Positions 29,833 to 42,500 of a stretch of 64,000 bases of DNA are shown in pieces. This DNA is from Gracilaria domingensis (Eukaryota; Rhodophyta; Florideophyceae; Gracilariales; Gracilariaceae). The position numbers and the translations under genes are program-made. Position 1 is the stretch's first letter, and every line of letters starts with the position of its first letter. Under the pieces are notes generated by a model. It saw nothing but the letters and a program-made list of their open reading frames with translations. It did no database searches and was not told where the DNA came from. Where the stretch lies: the NCBI GenBank assembly GCA_022539475.1, contig VCMS01000282.1:1-64000 (forward strand). The letters are read 5' to 3'.

Positions 29833-31584
29833 ATGGTAATCAGATGCTTCCCCGTTCTCCTCTTACTCTTTTCCGTGGTCTACGCCAGGACACTTCGTAT
29901 TTGTCACACTAATGACTTCCATGCCAAGTACCTCGAAGTCGGAGACACCGACGTCAAATGTCAATGGTGGGATATGGTGAAAGACGAGTGTTATTCCGGT
30001 ATCGCACGTCTTTCAACCGCTCTCAAGTCTCTCTCGTGTGACGTAAAGATCCAAGCCGGCGATTGGGTTCAAGGATCACTTCTGGACACAGTCTTCAAAC
30101 AAGACATTGCCATTGAAGCTTACAAATGGATCAACTATGATTTTGCCACATTTGGAAACCATGAGTTCGACTACGGTAACACGCATATCAATGACACCGT
30201 CCGTCAGATCGCTCCACGAACCACGTTTCTTGCTTCAAACGTATTTTTCTCGGGCCAGGGAATGGATGATCTTCCTCTTTTCCGCTACGTTGACCGCCAT
30301 GATATCTGCTGGGTGTCTGCTCTCACTAAAGAGACTCTTGACCTCGCGGCTGTTGAGGATAATGTTTCCATCGAAGATGAGGATTCGTTCATGGTCAAGT
30401 ACATCAACCAATGTGCCCAGACGAAGAACGTCATCGCCATTACGCACCAGGGTTACAACAACGATCTTGAGACTTGTCGCAACGTGAAAGAGATTGATAT
30501 CATCATCGGAGGGCATTCGCACACAAACCTCAATCAAGGACAGTATCCCGTCAAGGTCACTCGCGATGATGGCTCTGTTTGTTTTGTGACGCAGACGTAT
30601 GCGCATGGTCGTTACGTTGGTGTGCTCGACGTTGGCTTTGATGAAAATGGGAATGTCTTGCTCGAATCTCATGCGTATGTCCCGATGGACTTCCGAGTGA
30701 AGTACGACCCCGAGGTGCTCTTAAAAGTACAGTTGTACAACTATCAAGTGGCTAAGAAAGCGGGAGAGGTCATTTGCACCGCGACAGATGATGTGGTCGG
30801 TGGACAGCTTTGCAGAGGTCCGGTAAACCTTCCTGATGACGGATCTTACGTGCACTCCGGTTGCAGCATGGGTCACTTGGTGTGCGATGCGATGATATAC
30901 GTTTCGGCCGCTTACGCATCCGATATTCCTAGACTTTGTTTCATGAATGGTGGTACTTTACGAAACTCGTTCAGCAAAGGAAAGGTTACACTTCGCGACA
31001 TTGTTAACGTTCTTCCGTTTGGTAACACGATTGTTTCGATGAAGCTGAAGGGATCGGCAGTTCTTGATGCTCTCAACCATGGATTTTCCGTGTACGGGAC
31101 CGACAACAAGGGGGCTTTCCCAGGCGGTATGAGCAACATGGTGGTGAAGGCGCATGTGGATGGATCGAAACCGGAAGGAAGTATGGTAACTGTTGAAAGC
31201 GTAACTATCGACGGAAAGGTTTTGGAAGCGGATAAGGAGTACATTTTGCTAACTAACAGTTATATCGCAGGTGGCGGCGACGGCTATTCGTGGCCTGTCG
31301 AGGGCACTGACTGGGGAACTATGCTTCGAGAAGCCACGCAAACTTACCTTGAGAAGCATGACCCGTATTCACCGGTGACTGAGGGAAGACTGTTGATGAG
31401 GGGATCGAATGTGGCCTCTGTTAATAAAGCCAGCGCTGCCGCATATGCCTCTGATAGTGGAGATTCTTCGCTGGCGTTCATGGATGAGGCCGTCGACGTT
31501 GAAACGGAACTGGATGAAACGCTGGTCACCCCACCCAAGGTTAGGAGAACGAGCACATGCCAAGATGACACGTGTCATATTTGA
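29833..31584 (+). CDS. Secreted 5'-nucleotidase (metallophosphatase family)
   Basis: 583 residues, the usual family length. The signal peptide ends near residue 18 (LLLLFSVVYA). The N-terminal calcineurin-like domain has every metal-ligand motif: HTNDFHA (D28, H30), AGDWVQGS (~76-83), FGNHEFDYG (~108-116), THQGYNND (~208) and GGHSHTN (~226). The C-terminal 5_nucleotid_C domain has MNGGTLRNS (~370) and the substrate-stacking loop GGGDGYSWP (~480). It should release phosphate from extracellular AMP or other nucleotides, feeding phosphate and nucleoside scavenging. No clear GPI signal is visible; the tail ends with two cysteines. The substrate is inferred from the family. Confidence 0.9.
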   Translation: MVIRCFPVLLLLFSVVYARTLRICHTNDFHAKYLEVGDTDVKCQWWDMVKDECYSGIARLSTALKSLSCDVKIQAGDWVQGSLLDTVFKQDIAIEAYKWINYDFATFGNHEFDYGNTHINDTVRQIAPRTTFLASNVFFSGQGMDDLPLFRYVDRHDICWVSALTKETLDLAAVEDNVSIEDEDSFMVKYINQCAQTKNVIAITHQGYNNDLETCRNVKEIDIIIGGHSHTNLNQGQYPVKVTRDDGSVCFVTQTYAHGRYVGVLDVGFDENGNVLLESHAYVPMDFRVKYDPEVLLKVQLYNYQVAKKAGEVICTATDDVVGGQLCRGPVNLPDDGSYVHSGCSMGHLVCDAMIYVSAAYASDIPRLCFMNGGTLRNSFSKGKVTLRDIVNVLPFGNTIVSMKLKGSAVLDALNHGFSVYGTDNKGAFPGGMSNMVVKAHVDGSKPEGSMVTVESVTIDGKVLEADKEYILLTNSYIAGGGDGYSWPVEGTDWGTMLREATQTYLEKHDPYSPVTEGRLLMRGSNVASVNKASAAAYASDSGDSSLAFMDEAVDVETELDETLVTPPKVRRTSTCQDDTCHI

Positions 31585-32874
31585 AAATAGAGCGCAGCTG
31601 TCTTAGCTGTATGGCCATTTTCTCCCCGTGGCATGGCGTTTTGCTTCTATCTCAGCAAGACCGAACCAAAGATAAAGGTCTCAATTCACGTAAAACAGGA
31701 GCCTAAGCCCAACTCAACGAAGAGAGCAACCGATGGTATCTACGAGCGACAAGGTATCCTAAGCTAACGTTGGTGGGCAAGTAGACGCAGTCTATCAGGT
31801 GACGTTCAGAAGCTCAACATTCAGCATCAAGATCGCTCAGACCAAGAAGCAACCTAAGCCTCAGAATCGAGGACCACAACCCACCCGGGCTGAGAATCCT
31901 TGTATGATGCATTGCCACATGCTGGAAGCATCCACACTCGCAACTTCCGTCTTGTCCCGAGCGACCATCAAACCCTGTGGCCCGAACTGACAGCTTTCTT
32001 TCAGCTCTAGATCTACGGGATGCATCGCCGCTGAATCTTGGAAGTAAACATTTGTATTGTATTGTGGATACGCACGGGCCTATTGGGCCAAACAAGATAG
32101 GAGCAAAGTTTTTCACTGTCTGGGATGAGATTCGACAGCGGTTTTCTCGCCAGTGAAGACCACCAAATACCGAACCTCGGCCGTCTTTCCAGAAACGCGG
32201 CCCTCGGCTTCCATCGTTAATCGACCTTGACCTCAAAATCTAAATGTCCCAGCTTAGCGTTAGGCACAACTTCGGATTCAGAGATGGTCAAAAGTGAGGC
32301 GAAGCATCCATGCAAGAACGTGCCAGTTTTCTTTGCAGAACCAAGAGTGTCATGGACTCGTCTCAACATGTTTGGGGCGGAACAAAATTTCGGAAGAATA
32401 TGGATCTATACATGGATAGTCTTACCTTCTATTACTGAATCGGATGCAATTAGAAGATTTCATAGTTCGTATGCCAGGGGTCACTCTGGGGAACAGAAAG
32501 GATGCACTTGTAGAACCGAGGAAAATGCAAATCAAAAAGCTCTCAATAGCCAAAGAGAAAGAAGATTGGCCAACAATGCTGTTCAGAGCTATTTTCTTTG
32601 GACTTGAGCTACGATCAGTTGATTCTACAACTCGTTGATTCTTTATTTGTTTTCAAGTTCGCTCCTTAGGCTGGAAGGAAATCTCTGTTGCGCGAATTTA
32701 GGATGCTCTTGGATGCAGCTGGAAACTAGATTGTTTATGAGTTAGATAAAGGTAGAAGCAGAAGTATACTGGACTTTCTAAATACGCTCAAGCTACATAG
32801 AATCCGTGAGAATAATATCAAAACTTGTGCACGATATCCCTGTGTTCGTATCCACAAAAACGGGTTGTCCTGTT
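31585..32874. other. Spacer without recognised gene
   Basis: Short frames on both strands (for example 31814-32236 minus and 32227-32607 plus) show no domain or signal. Nothing further is recognised. Confidence 0.5.
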
Positions 32875-33744
32875 CTACTCCCGTGCCATTTGATAGCTGC
32901 GGACATAGTATACCTTCCAAGCGTTCGGCAATCGCTTCGGTCCATACTCCCCAGGTTCGCCAAACCAATTCGGAAACACCTCGGAGTCGAGTTGTAAATA
33001 CAACGGTTTATGGAAGTCGTAGTTAGGAAGTCGACGCACTTCCCGGTCATTCAGATACCATACGAGAACGTCGGGCTTCCACAAGAACCCAACCTTGACG
33101 ATTTCTTTGCTGAGATCACGTCCTACGTTGATTTTCAGAGGGTTCGAACGAACTTGATCTCTCTTTGCTCCGGAGTAAACAAGGGTGTTCATGTTGAACT
33201 TCTGGCAGAACGGAACTTCAGACTTATCATAGATATCGATGTTCTTGCGGGAGGTGGAGTACTCAAACACGTCAATCTCGGTGTCACGGTCGTCGATAAA
33301 CCAGAAAGCAGAACTGACGTTAGAGTCCATGAGCTCGCAAGCGATCTCGTAATACCCGTATGTACGCTTCTCAGCGGTACGAATAAAACTGGTGGCGTAC
33401 TTCCAGTCGTCGTCATCAAGGAGATTTCCCATCCTCTCACGATCCTGTGGAGTCGGGGCCGTCTCCGTAGACTGGAGCCAGAGGCAGTTGTCCTGCACAT
33501 AGACATTCTCCTGAGAGAAGAAACTTGGGTGCCTTCCTCGCCAGAGCGGGTTGTATCGAACCCACTTTTTGTTGTTGTACCAGGAATGGGCCGGAGAGGC
33601 ATTGAACTCGTCGGACATTTTCCAGTTCTTCACCCACTTCATATTCCTGGGCTTTTCGCGCTGGAGGTAGTACGGAAGAGGCGTATCATGAGTAGTCTTG
33701 GATGGGTCGTACTTGAGAGGGGGAACATCCTTGTATAAAGTCAT
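32875..33744 (-). CDS. Glycoside hydrolase family 16, agarase/carrageenase-like
   Basis: 289 residues. The active-site strand reads TEIDVFEY: nucleophile E156, D158 and acid/base E161, the ExDxxE form of GH16 galactanases and laminarinases. Around it are the family's WKMSDEF near the start, TYGYYEIACELMDSNVSSAFWF (a long variant of the GxYExR-type strand, residues ~128-149), and the closing strands KVGFLWKPDVLVWYLNDREVRR and PLYLQLDSEVFPNW. It should cut or transglycosylate beta-linked wall polysaccharide; galactan (agar, porphyran or carrageenan) is inferred. No signal peptide is visible at this ATG, which is odd for a wall enzyme. An upstream hydrophobic frame (33741-33938) is in another phase and overlaps the promoter. 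Confidence 0.85.
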   Translation of the reverse strand: MTLYKDVPPLKYDPSKTTHDTPLPYYLQREKPRNMKWVKNWKMSDEFNASPAHSWYNNKKWVRYNPLWRGRHPSFFSQENVYVQDNCLWLQSTETAPTPQDRERMGNLLDDDDWKYATSFIRTAEKRTYGYYEIACELMDSNVSSAFWFIDDRDTEIDVFEYSTSRKNIDIYDKSEVPFCQKFNMNTLVYSGAKRDQVRSNPLKINVGRDLSKEIVKVGFLWKPDVLVWYLNDREVRRLPNYDFHKPLYLQLDSEVFPNWFGEPGEYGPKRLPNAWKVYYVRSYQMARE

Positions 33745-33860
33745 TTTGAGTGCGAGTGAAGTGAACTGTGTGTAGTTGTGTCGGAATGAAATGGGTTCTT
33801 CTCAATGCCGGTGGTTTGGTTTGTGTGGATGAAGGCAGAGAAGAAGGAGGCCTCGATGGG

Positions 33861-33870
33861 TCTTTTATGC
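33861..33870 (-). promoter_or_regulatory. TATA box of the GH16 gene
   Basis: 'gcataaaaga' on the minus strand, about 120 bases before the ATG at 33744. Confidence 0.5.
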
Positions 33871-33939
33871 CAAAGCTGCGTGAGAAGAAAGATGGTCAAA
33901 TGTAATGCGAGAAAACTCTGCAATAGTTTTCTTACCATA

Positions 33940-35590
33940 TGCTACGAATGACAACATTATATCGTCTGCGACAACGAAAGATATGAGAGCAAGTAGATCG
34001 AAATGCTAATAGGCACGGTAGCAGCAGCTTAGTACTGTTTTCGGGACAGCTTGGCAACAATAGTTACAGTTGTTTCATAGATATTTCAAACTGCAGTCTG
34101 CGGACGATGAGCGCAGACTGACGTAGTACTTGAGTCAACTTTTTTTGCGATCACAACAAGGTTTTGTTGCGTGGAAACGTTTGACATGGTGGCAACTACG
34201 ATCTGTTGCAATGCCGCGGAAGGGATGTCTTTGTGAGGTGTTAACCTTATGAAGATAAAACCTCGATATGCCTCAGAGATTGTCCGTGACTAAGCGGAAA
34301 GGACCGCGGCTCACAAGGCTTCGTTGTCTCTCCCGAGCCAAAGTGTTAGGCTGACTTTGCAAGGACTCACGTAAGTGACAAGTAGAGCGACTGTGATATT
34401 TGTTTCGACAGTCTCCGAACGCTCTGCGAAGGGCAAAAGCGCTTTCTTTTTGCGGTGGATATGCAACGAGCGAGTGCTACTCGCAGCTGCCATAATTCAA
34501 TGGGTCTGTGCTCCACGAGAGCCATCAGCATTGCTGTATCTAGGTGTATGATGTGGCGGCAGGTCCTAGCTAACCAATCAAAGTCCTCATACAACAGTCG
34601 AAAACGTCGATTTTATTTTGGAGGTGGGGAGAAGACCCGTGATCCATGCGGCACAGGTTCGAGGGGAGTAAACCGAGCTTCACAGATCTGCTCCGGACGG
34701 GTCATACCCAAACTCTTCCTCGCAAAGCGCGTCGGTTCCGCTCATCTTTCCAAGACCTGGACCTGAGTGTTTTATATTCATCGATAAAAGTCCTCCATGG
34801 AACCACAAACGCAACCACTAATCTATTAGTCATGTTAAAAGAAAAAAGCGTGGGTGAGGGATGACATGGTTGCTTTGGTCTCCCTACCTGGTTTATTGGT
34901 CTACGACTACCGTATGCAGCTACATATAGATTCGAAGTCCCAGTCTTTCACAGTCAGTTCCACTCCCTTGTGCTCGCTCAGTTCAGAGAAGCAATGCGCA
35001 CCATCAGAACGCTTCTAAGTCCTTTCAGTCTACATACTACATTAATGTTACGAACTGCATCACAATATTGTAAACAGTATGCGAACATCACTTTTATAGT
35101 GTAATGACACATGGGGTGAGAAAACCAAGAAAATGCAGAAATGCCAGAAAATGCTAGCCAGAAATGGAGCCATGTCGATGTGCACAATAAAATAGGCAAC
35201 AAGTAAAACACGAACAAATCGCACGCTAACTCCACAAGAGGGCTCAAAGTAATTCGGCCAAAATTTAAATGACACTTCAGACACAAATTTGTAACGAAAT
35301 GGCTCAAGCTTGCGCTAAGCGTCGGACAAAAGCTTGACGTCACTCGGCAAAAACTCGTGTTAAACTTCAATGACAAACAAAAAATAATAATAAAGTAATA
35401 AGATCCCATTCCTAGAACTAGGCAGATAAAATGAAAAAAAGCAAAAAAAAGAGCCAAAACTACCAAGTAGCCAACAGTGAAGATAAAAAATTATTAAAAA
35501 CAGCCAACCGCAATATCGAGGAAACGAGTGACAAAGTTGACTACGAAGTTAAGCGAAAGCTGCTTCTGTTTTATTTCAAGAATTTATGGA
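33940..35590. other. Spacer
   Basis: No supported gene. A 162-residue minus-strand frame (34978-35466) is Phe/Leu/Cys-rich, as expected from AT-rich non-coding DNA. The outer end of the LTR piece that follows may lie somewhere in 35.0-35.6 kb but was not found. Confidence 0.4.
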
Positions 35591-35994
35591 TTATAAGTAG
35601 ATAAACAGAAATCTATCTCGGCTTTTGCTACGCCTCTTCAGCTTAAATAGACAATTGTATCCATCATTCGACCACTTGATTGAGATTACAATATCGTGTA
35701 AATGTCTTATACTCTGTGATAACTCAACATAATTGAAAAGAGATTTTGGGACACTTTGTTGCCTAAATAATGCCATCCAATCCAAATTTTTCTGTAAAAA
35801 ACCCAATTCATACAAAAGTACACGCGATCCACTGCTACAACCAGTTACCAATCTATTAACCCCATCGTATGCGGCCATGCCATAGCGTGTCAGAATGCCA
35901 CCTAAATTCATAATCTTGCTGAAGAGGCGACTTAGAGAGCCGAGGTGTTATAAGAAAAAACACCTCACAAACGCAACATCGCAATTGCTCTACA
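35591..35994 (-). mobile_element. LTR fragment related to element B
   Basis: Strongly similar to the inner edge of the LTR at 47011-47423, including 'tcagaatgccacctaaattc' and the terminus 'gctctaca'. The TG end (minus strand) lies at 35994. Directly outside it, on the internal side, the minus strand reads a purine-rich 'aagtaaggaagagga' (35997-36011), as expected of a polypurine tract before a 3' LTR. Its far end cannot be placed by eye. Confidence 0.6.
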
Positions 35995-36299
35995 AATCCT
36001 CTTCCTTACTTCAGGGAACAATGTGTCGGCAACATCATCACCTCGTTCGCAAGAATGTATAATCTCAGGCATGAGTGATTAGTACATCTCGATACCAAGA
36101 AAGCCAACGCTCACCAGCGACACACTCCCAAGTGAACCCACGCCTCCTGCAAATTTCGATACTCCAAATGACCAAGCAACGCAAGCAGTCGCTTCTTCGA
36201 TGAATGCGACTTCTATCGACAGCACTTTCCCTTTCTCAAGAGGTCCCAGCCAGTCTGTTCTCCCTCCGGTGCTGTAACTCCCTCTACTAGAGCCGGATA

Positions 36300-37900
36300 C
36301 TTCGGCGGTTTGGCAACTGCCCCGCTGTCACAGGAGAGTCAGCAGCAGGCCGCTTCACCTATGAACGTCGCCGCAGTATCGGCATGGAACTCTTCTGGAG
36401 CCATGCCGGTTTCGTCGCACGCGTCAGGATGGATCACACGCGAATCGCTTCTCGTGCGAGACCCGGGACTATACTGCCGTTGGGCGTATTCTAGAGCTCT
36501 CTGGTTCCACACTTAATCGGTGAAGGACGAAGACCTCATCGATTCCTACACGGAAGACGGCACACTGCCAGGCGATTTGCCACGGGATATTGTGACCTTA
36601 TGGGATTAAAGAACTCGCATTTCGGTGCCGTCCCATCTCCTCGACAGGAAAAGAACCGGCAGACGGTACGAGACGCTTGAAGAAGCTCGCGTAGGTATGG
36701 CGCGTCTTTTGTACTTCCGAATGAACCGTGCTCACAACCCACCAGAAATGGTACCGCTCTAGTACGGGTTCGACCTTTCCCGTTACCGAACGTACGGTGA
36801 AATCACCTATAGAACGAATCTCACTGCCTTCTATCCGACGAAGATTGACCCGAATGCTCCGATGGACCCGGATATGTTGCTCTTCAATCGACCGATTCTG
36901 CGAGCAGAGTTCCGCTTCATGTGACGCCCTTCTGGCGAGGGGACCTTCAGCGACCGTGTCCGAAGTGAAAGGAAGTGGCGATGCCGGTTCGGGTTCTTCG
37001 TACCTTACACGAATTCTGAAGTCGAACGTCTGCGAAATGACGCACTACCGGGTCGTTACGTCCCAATTCCTCCGTGGTGGAGCAACCTTGAGGTTCCACG
37101 CGTTTGTTTCGCGGAGTGTCCTCCCTGCATCGCCTATATTGGCTCCCGCATGATTGCGAATCCGAAGTCTGGTTACCGGCCCCTGATGATGTGCGAATGG
37201 GCTGCCCGCGTTGCCACGTTCAACCTCTGGAAAGTCTACGACCAGTGCCGTATTTGGTACCTTCCCCCGAAGTTGAAGCAGCTCATCCGACAAGTGGATT
37301 TACACACCGCTCTCGGTTCCTCCACCAACGTGGATGAATTGCTGTACCTACTCGACGTCATCGATGATATCGATTGGAGCAGAGTACCGCCCGAGAACGT
37401 TCCACCGGGTCAGCGTACGCGCTTCGATAAGTCGCCAGGTAGACGATATCCAGGGGCTGGAGATTTCTTATACTTCAACCCTTGGTAGGGGACCGTGACC
37501 GACTTCGCGGAAGCACGCGCCTTGAAGCAAGTGCCTCGTGTCGTGCTGAGTGATCACCCTGTCGGGTTCATGTTCTCCGACAGTTACTATGCCCGAGACA
37601 GCGGGGACGATCCGATGGTGGATAGCTGATTCAGTGAATCCTGGAGAGGGGATGCAACCGACGCCGGTGAGTAACTTGCAGGTTATCCCAACGACGGGAG
37701 CAAGCGGGGGTAGCGCTTCACCTGGTTGGAACATCACGCCGACTGGGGCGGTTGATCCGCAGGCTGCTGCGTTGCGAAACCAGCTCACCCAGACTGGCGT
37801 CCCGATTCCACCGGGGATGACGGATGTCGGCCAGATGCTGGCGTTAGCTGCGCAGAGCTACCCTTCGCTTTCCCTGACTTAGGGTGGTCCCACCAATCCG
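36300..37900 (+). mobile_element. Degraded coding region of unknown type
   Basis: Several plus-strand frames in succession have protein-like composition (Trp/Tyr/Pro/Asp-rich, for example around 37150-37488 and 37550-37882), interrupted by several breaks. No reverse transcriptase, protease or transposase motif is recognised. Its setting between an LTR piece and element B suggests a fossil retroelement or virus-like fragment. Confidence 0.35.
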
Positions 37901-37989
37901 GGAGGTGCCGGCCCATCGACGGGGGTGTAAGAACCCCACAGTGGGAGCAATGACCTCTCGTGATCCCTATAGCTAGGGAAATAGTACAT

Positions 37990-39000
37990 ATCATCATAGA
38001 ACCAGACTTGTGGTTAAACTGAATTGCAGTGATAGATCTTCTTTCTTCTTCTTCAACTTCCTGAAACCATCGTTATCGATTCTTCTTACTTTTTACTTCA
38101 CGATTCCGTGTACTTCATACTTCATACTTCATGAACTTCTGTTACTTCATTACCGTTAATTCGGTTTCTCCGATAATTCGGAATTTGCTTCTCCTTCATC
38201 CCCAAGATTTTCTCGAACCCACGAGTAATACTTCTCTACCACGAGACCTTTCCGAAGGGCGGACAACATCGAGGACGAATATGCTCGGTCGCGAGTTACC
38301 CCACCTGGGAACAGTCCAGATATGGAGGAAGAGCTGTACGCGAACGCCGGTGATAGGCGATTACCTTTGAGCGAGGTAAATGCTCAATTGGTTCTTACGT
38401 GTCCTCTTCTGGAGGGTATCCGTACCCGCGGATTTGGTAACGAAACCTCCCACCGGGAACTGTGACATGCTGCACGATTCGATCCACGACATACTCTAGG
38501 GAGTGAACATCCACTTCCGGATTAACCATGGCTCAACTCAGTAACTGAGAACACCTCAAGACGTTGAGCAACTCACCCCTAGAGCGTGGGACAACTTTGC
38601 AGTGGAAGCTTCCGCGACGGCTTAGCGCTTTTTCGGACACGCGAGCTTCGCGAACATCCCTCCTGACGGCGGTACAGTAGCTCCACTTGGGTATTCCAAA
38701 ACTTCCTATAACGAATTGCAACGGACAGTCCTCAAGCTCCTGAGTTCAACGGTGTTTCGTTGGTTAACAACGCCCCACAAACCGACGAACGGTGATAACG
38801 ACGATAAAGCGGTACACTCGGCTTCACGAGGTTGACCGTTCTCTGAGCTTCCCCACTTCAGACACCCATTACGCATGGAGGCGGTTCACCGGGCCACGGG
38901 GATTGTGCACTTGAATGCCATTGGTGCGGCAAAACGCCACGTGGGCGGTTGGATTGTGACGGCGGTTGTCCGTGCACACGGAGTGCAACGCAATATCATT
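37990..39000. other. Non-coding spacer within the repeat cluster
   Basis: Contains short direct repeats ('acttcatacttcatacttcat' type near 38110). No gene is supported. Confidence 0.4.
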
Positions 39001-39005
39001 CCCAG

Positions 39006-39081
39006 AAATCTGTACCCACCTAATACCCCTAATATGAAACAAATTCCAACACCTCCAAATACCCCTAAAATCGTGGGTTAC
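39006..39081. repeat. Third copy of the 'tgtacccacc...ccctaaaatc' repeat
   Basis: Clear match to 41-118 (shared 'ccctaatatgaaacaaa' and 'cccctaaaatc'), 39 kb away in the same orientation. Confidence 0.6.
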
Positions 39082-39573
39082 CATTGGCCGTGCACTCCGC
39101 CACGTGTGCTTGGGCAAGCGTTCCCGATTGGGAGGGCAAATTTGCCCAGTGTCCATGTGCCATGCCATTCGTTTGCGCCGGAGTCCACGCGCCGTGGCAA
39201 GCCAAAAAATCAGGCAATTAAATTGCGCGCGCTGTTGCAGGCGGTACGCGTGCCACGCGAGGACACCGTGAGCGGTTGGAAACTCGAAAATTTGAGATTT
39301 TTCGAAATGCGGCCATGCGTACAGCGCCGAATTCGGTCCCTTCATTCGTGAACAGCAAACCAACTCTCGATAAGGAGATTCCACGTGATCACCGTGCTCG
39401 CGCGCAGCGCGTGGATATGTAATCCCATCTGGAGCCCGCGCGAGTGCCCCTGAAGTGCGAGGTAGATAAGCGCACCGTGCAAACGGTCTTTCCACGTCGT
39501 GGATCATCTTATGCAGGTAAGTTACAAAGTGCCCAAAGGGTATTCATCAGCAATGATGTCAACGTTATCCAAA

Positions 39574-42500
39574 CTACTCTGGAATCCACAGAGCCATCCA
39601 GGCTGGATCAGATTCGATGTCTTCGAAGTTCTTACTATCTTCCGCGTGCGACGGCAACTCCGGATCAGCGGAAACTTCTTTAACAACTTGGTCTTCCGAG
39701 GAAGTGACGTTAACGATGCGCAACGGTCGCGAGGAGTCCTGACGGGGCGGTGCCGGCTTCGGCGTACCTGGATTGTTAGCCAGTTGTCCGGCGTCCACAG
39801 CATTGGCTTCAGGCACGTTCATCGCTGCAGTAGCGTTACGCGACGTGCAAGCCGTATCCTGTTCAGGAGATTCCGTCATTGGCGAACGGTCCTCGACCTG
39901 AGGGTCGGTAGTATCACCAGTTCTTGTATCTCGGCGCGGAGCAACACCATTATCAGCGAACGTGGCATCCGTTCCATTACCTGGAGAACCGTGCGACGTC
40001 GGAACATCGTTAGCGATCGGATCAGCATCACCCTCCCCCTCCTTAGGCGGAGCCACGGGTTCCGTCAGGATATGGGTGGGTGGGTTAGCTCGAGTAGAGT
40101 CCCTCGAAACTTCTCGAGTATCAGTGGTATTATCTCGTATTTGAGAGTAACCTTCCAAAGTTAGATCATTTAAACCTCGATCCTGGTGCGGAAGAACAGC
40201 AGGGCACTGTGATGCACCATGCGTTGAAGTGGATTCCTCCTGCGTAGGATCACCTGAAGCGGTAGGGCCAGTAGACAACTCCACGTTTGGATTTGGCGCG
40301 AGCGTAACGCGGTCACGAGAAATACGTTCGTGTTGAATGTCAATGTCGAGAACGACCGTATCGGAAGCGACTTCAACAACTCGATAAGGACCCTCCGTAA
40401 TCGGAGACAGCTTATGACGCCGTTCCTTTTCAGGATTATAGTGTTCTTTGCGTACGAACATGTAGTCATCCTTACGGATTGTAGGTAGCGGACGTCGAAT
40501 TCGCTCATCGACGTTACGCTTGTAGGCCAGCTGCGCTTTATCCATAGACTTCCGGGCAACCGGTACCATCTTCGTTAACCAAGATTTCCAGGCATCCCTG
40601 TACTTCCCCGGCGACGGGTACGTCGACAGCGTCGGTTCAGCTTCTATTGCAACCGGCGGCGGTCTTCTCGATAAAACCAACTCGAATGGTGATTACGAGG
40701 TAACCCGATGAACCAGGGTGTTGTACGAGTAAGTAATCGCGTCGGTGTACAGGTTCCAGTTCTTGGGATGATCCGCAACATAGGATCGTAATGCGTTCAG
40801 CATTGTTCGGTTAAACCTTTCAACCTGCCCATTACTCTGGGGATGATAAGTTGTCGTGAACAAGTTCTTGATATCCAAGATTTTGCAGACGTCCTGAAAG
40901 AACTTCGCAGTGAATTGCTGTTCAATATCTGATAGCAGATGGACGGGTGGACCGTATGAAAAGACCCAATGCGTGACGAACGCTTCCGCGACCACGCGAG
41001 TGGTGATACGCTCTAACGGAACTGTCTGTGCCAGCTTTGAAAACCTGTCCGTGATAACCAGGAGAAAGCGGTTACCGCGAGCACTCTTGATCAATTCACC
41101 AAGAATATCGATAGCGATGAACTCCAAGGGAGCGCGAGCTGGAAACAGCGACAACTTCTTAGAATACCGTCGAAGTCTGACGTTGTTTCGCCCGCATTCC
41201 GTACACGAACGGCGTACTGCATAGCAGTCGAACGCCATCGCTAGCCAATAGAAATATCTTCGGAGAGTCAGATAGAGTTTCCTGCCCCCAGGGTGTGCGC
41301 CTACCTTGACGTATTGTGAGATATGCAACACCCGTTGTTGTAAGGAGTGGGGAACCACAATTTTTGGGTTAGATTAAACCATCCTGACAAGGAATCCCCT
41401 GTCGTTAATCAAAAAGGGTATCTTGAATCCTCCGTTGAGTCGACCACGAATCTGCGTACAGAAGGCATCCACTTGTTGTTCACAGATTAATTCTTCTGGA
41501 GTAATGGGTACAAATAAACCAGACGGTGGTTCAGCCGTTTCTGCCACGAGAATATCGTCGCATACGTTCATCCGTAATGTACTCGGCTCCATCCACGAGG
41601 TCTTCCACCATGAAACAGGGTGTGTCGAGGTCATCGACTGGTTCTGCTTCACCAGATGTCCCGAGTCGGGAGAGCGCATCGGCCTGAGTGTTCAGGGTCC
41701 TCTTCTTGTAGCGTACATCGAAATCGAATTCCGAGAGTGGGAGGCGCCAGCGCATGAGGCGGCCCGAAGGTTCGGATATCTCCATAAGCCAACGGAGTGA
41801 CGAATGGTCCGTATGTACCACGAAGTGGGTTCCCATGAGATAGGGTCTCAACGTTGATAATGCCCAAACAACGGCAAGACACTCTTTCTCAGAGACCGAG
41901 TAATTGCGCTCGTGCACGTTCAAGGAACGAGACCAATATCCAATTGATTGTCGCTCACCATCTTCCGAGGTTTGAAACAGTGCACAACCGACCTGGTTGT
42001 CACTGGCATCAGTGTCAACCTCAAAAGGTAGACCCGATTTGGGTAAAGCCAGTACAGGCGGAGACCTAACAGCGTCTACGAGAGACGAAAAGGCAGACGC
42101 TTCCGCGTCGCCAAAGGGTTCCAGTTTGACTGGTTTCCTTTTCTGAGCAGAGCGTTGAGAGGTGCCGCAACATCTGGGAATTTCGGAACGAACCGACGGT
42201 AAACGTTGCACAACCCGAGAAATGATCGGAGCTCCGTTTGAGTTGTCGGATGACGCGCTTCCTTCAGCGATTTCACCCTTACCTCATCGCCTGAGAGCAT
42301 CCCAGGACGAATGATGTGTCGCAAGTATTTCACCCAGTCGGTAAAGAACCCACACTTCTTGAGTTTAAGCGTTATACCCGCGTCTCGCAGTACGCGCATT
42401 ACCTCCCGCACATGGGATCGATGCTCATTCAGACTATTGGAGAAGACAATTATTTCGTCCAAATACACCAGGCAAGTACGCCACTTGAATCTCGCTAAGA

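Noticed and set aside
33741-33938. Minus-strand ORF starting with a signal-peptide-like hydrophobic stretch just upstream of the GH16 gene
   Set aside because: Wrong phase relative to GH16, and the TATA box lies inside it, so it is probably upstream of the transcript. Kept only as a remote possibility of a spliced leader.
34978-35466. 162-residue hydrophobic minus-strand ORF
   Set aside because: Composition matches AT-rich non-coding DNA; no relative in the window and no promoter.
38869-39507. 212-residue minus-strand ORF
   Set aside because: It spans a dispersed non-coding repeat and has no recognisable motif.
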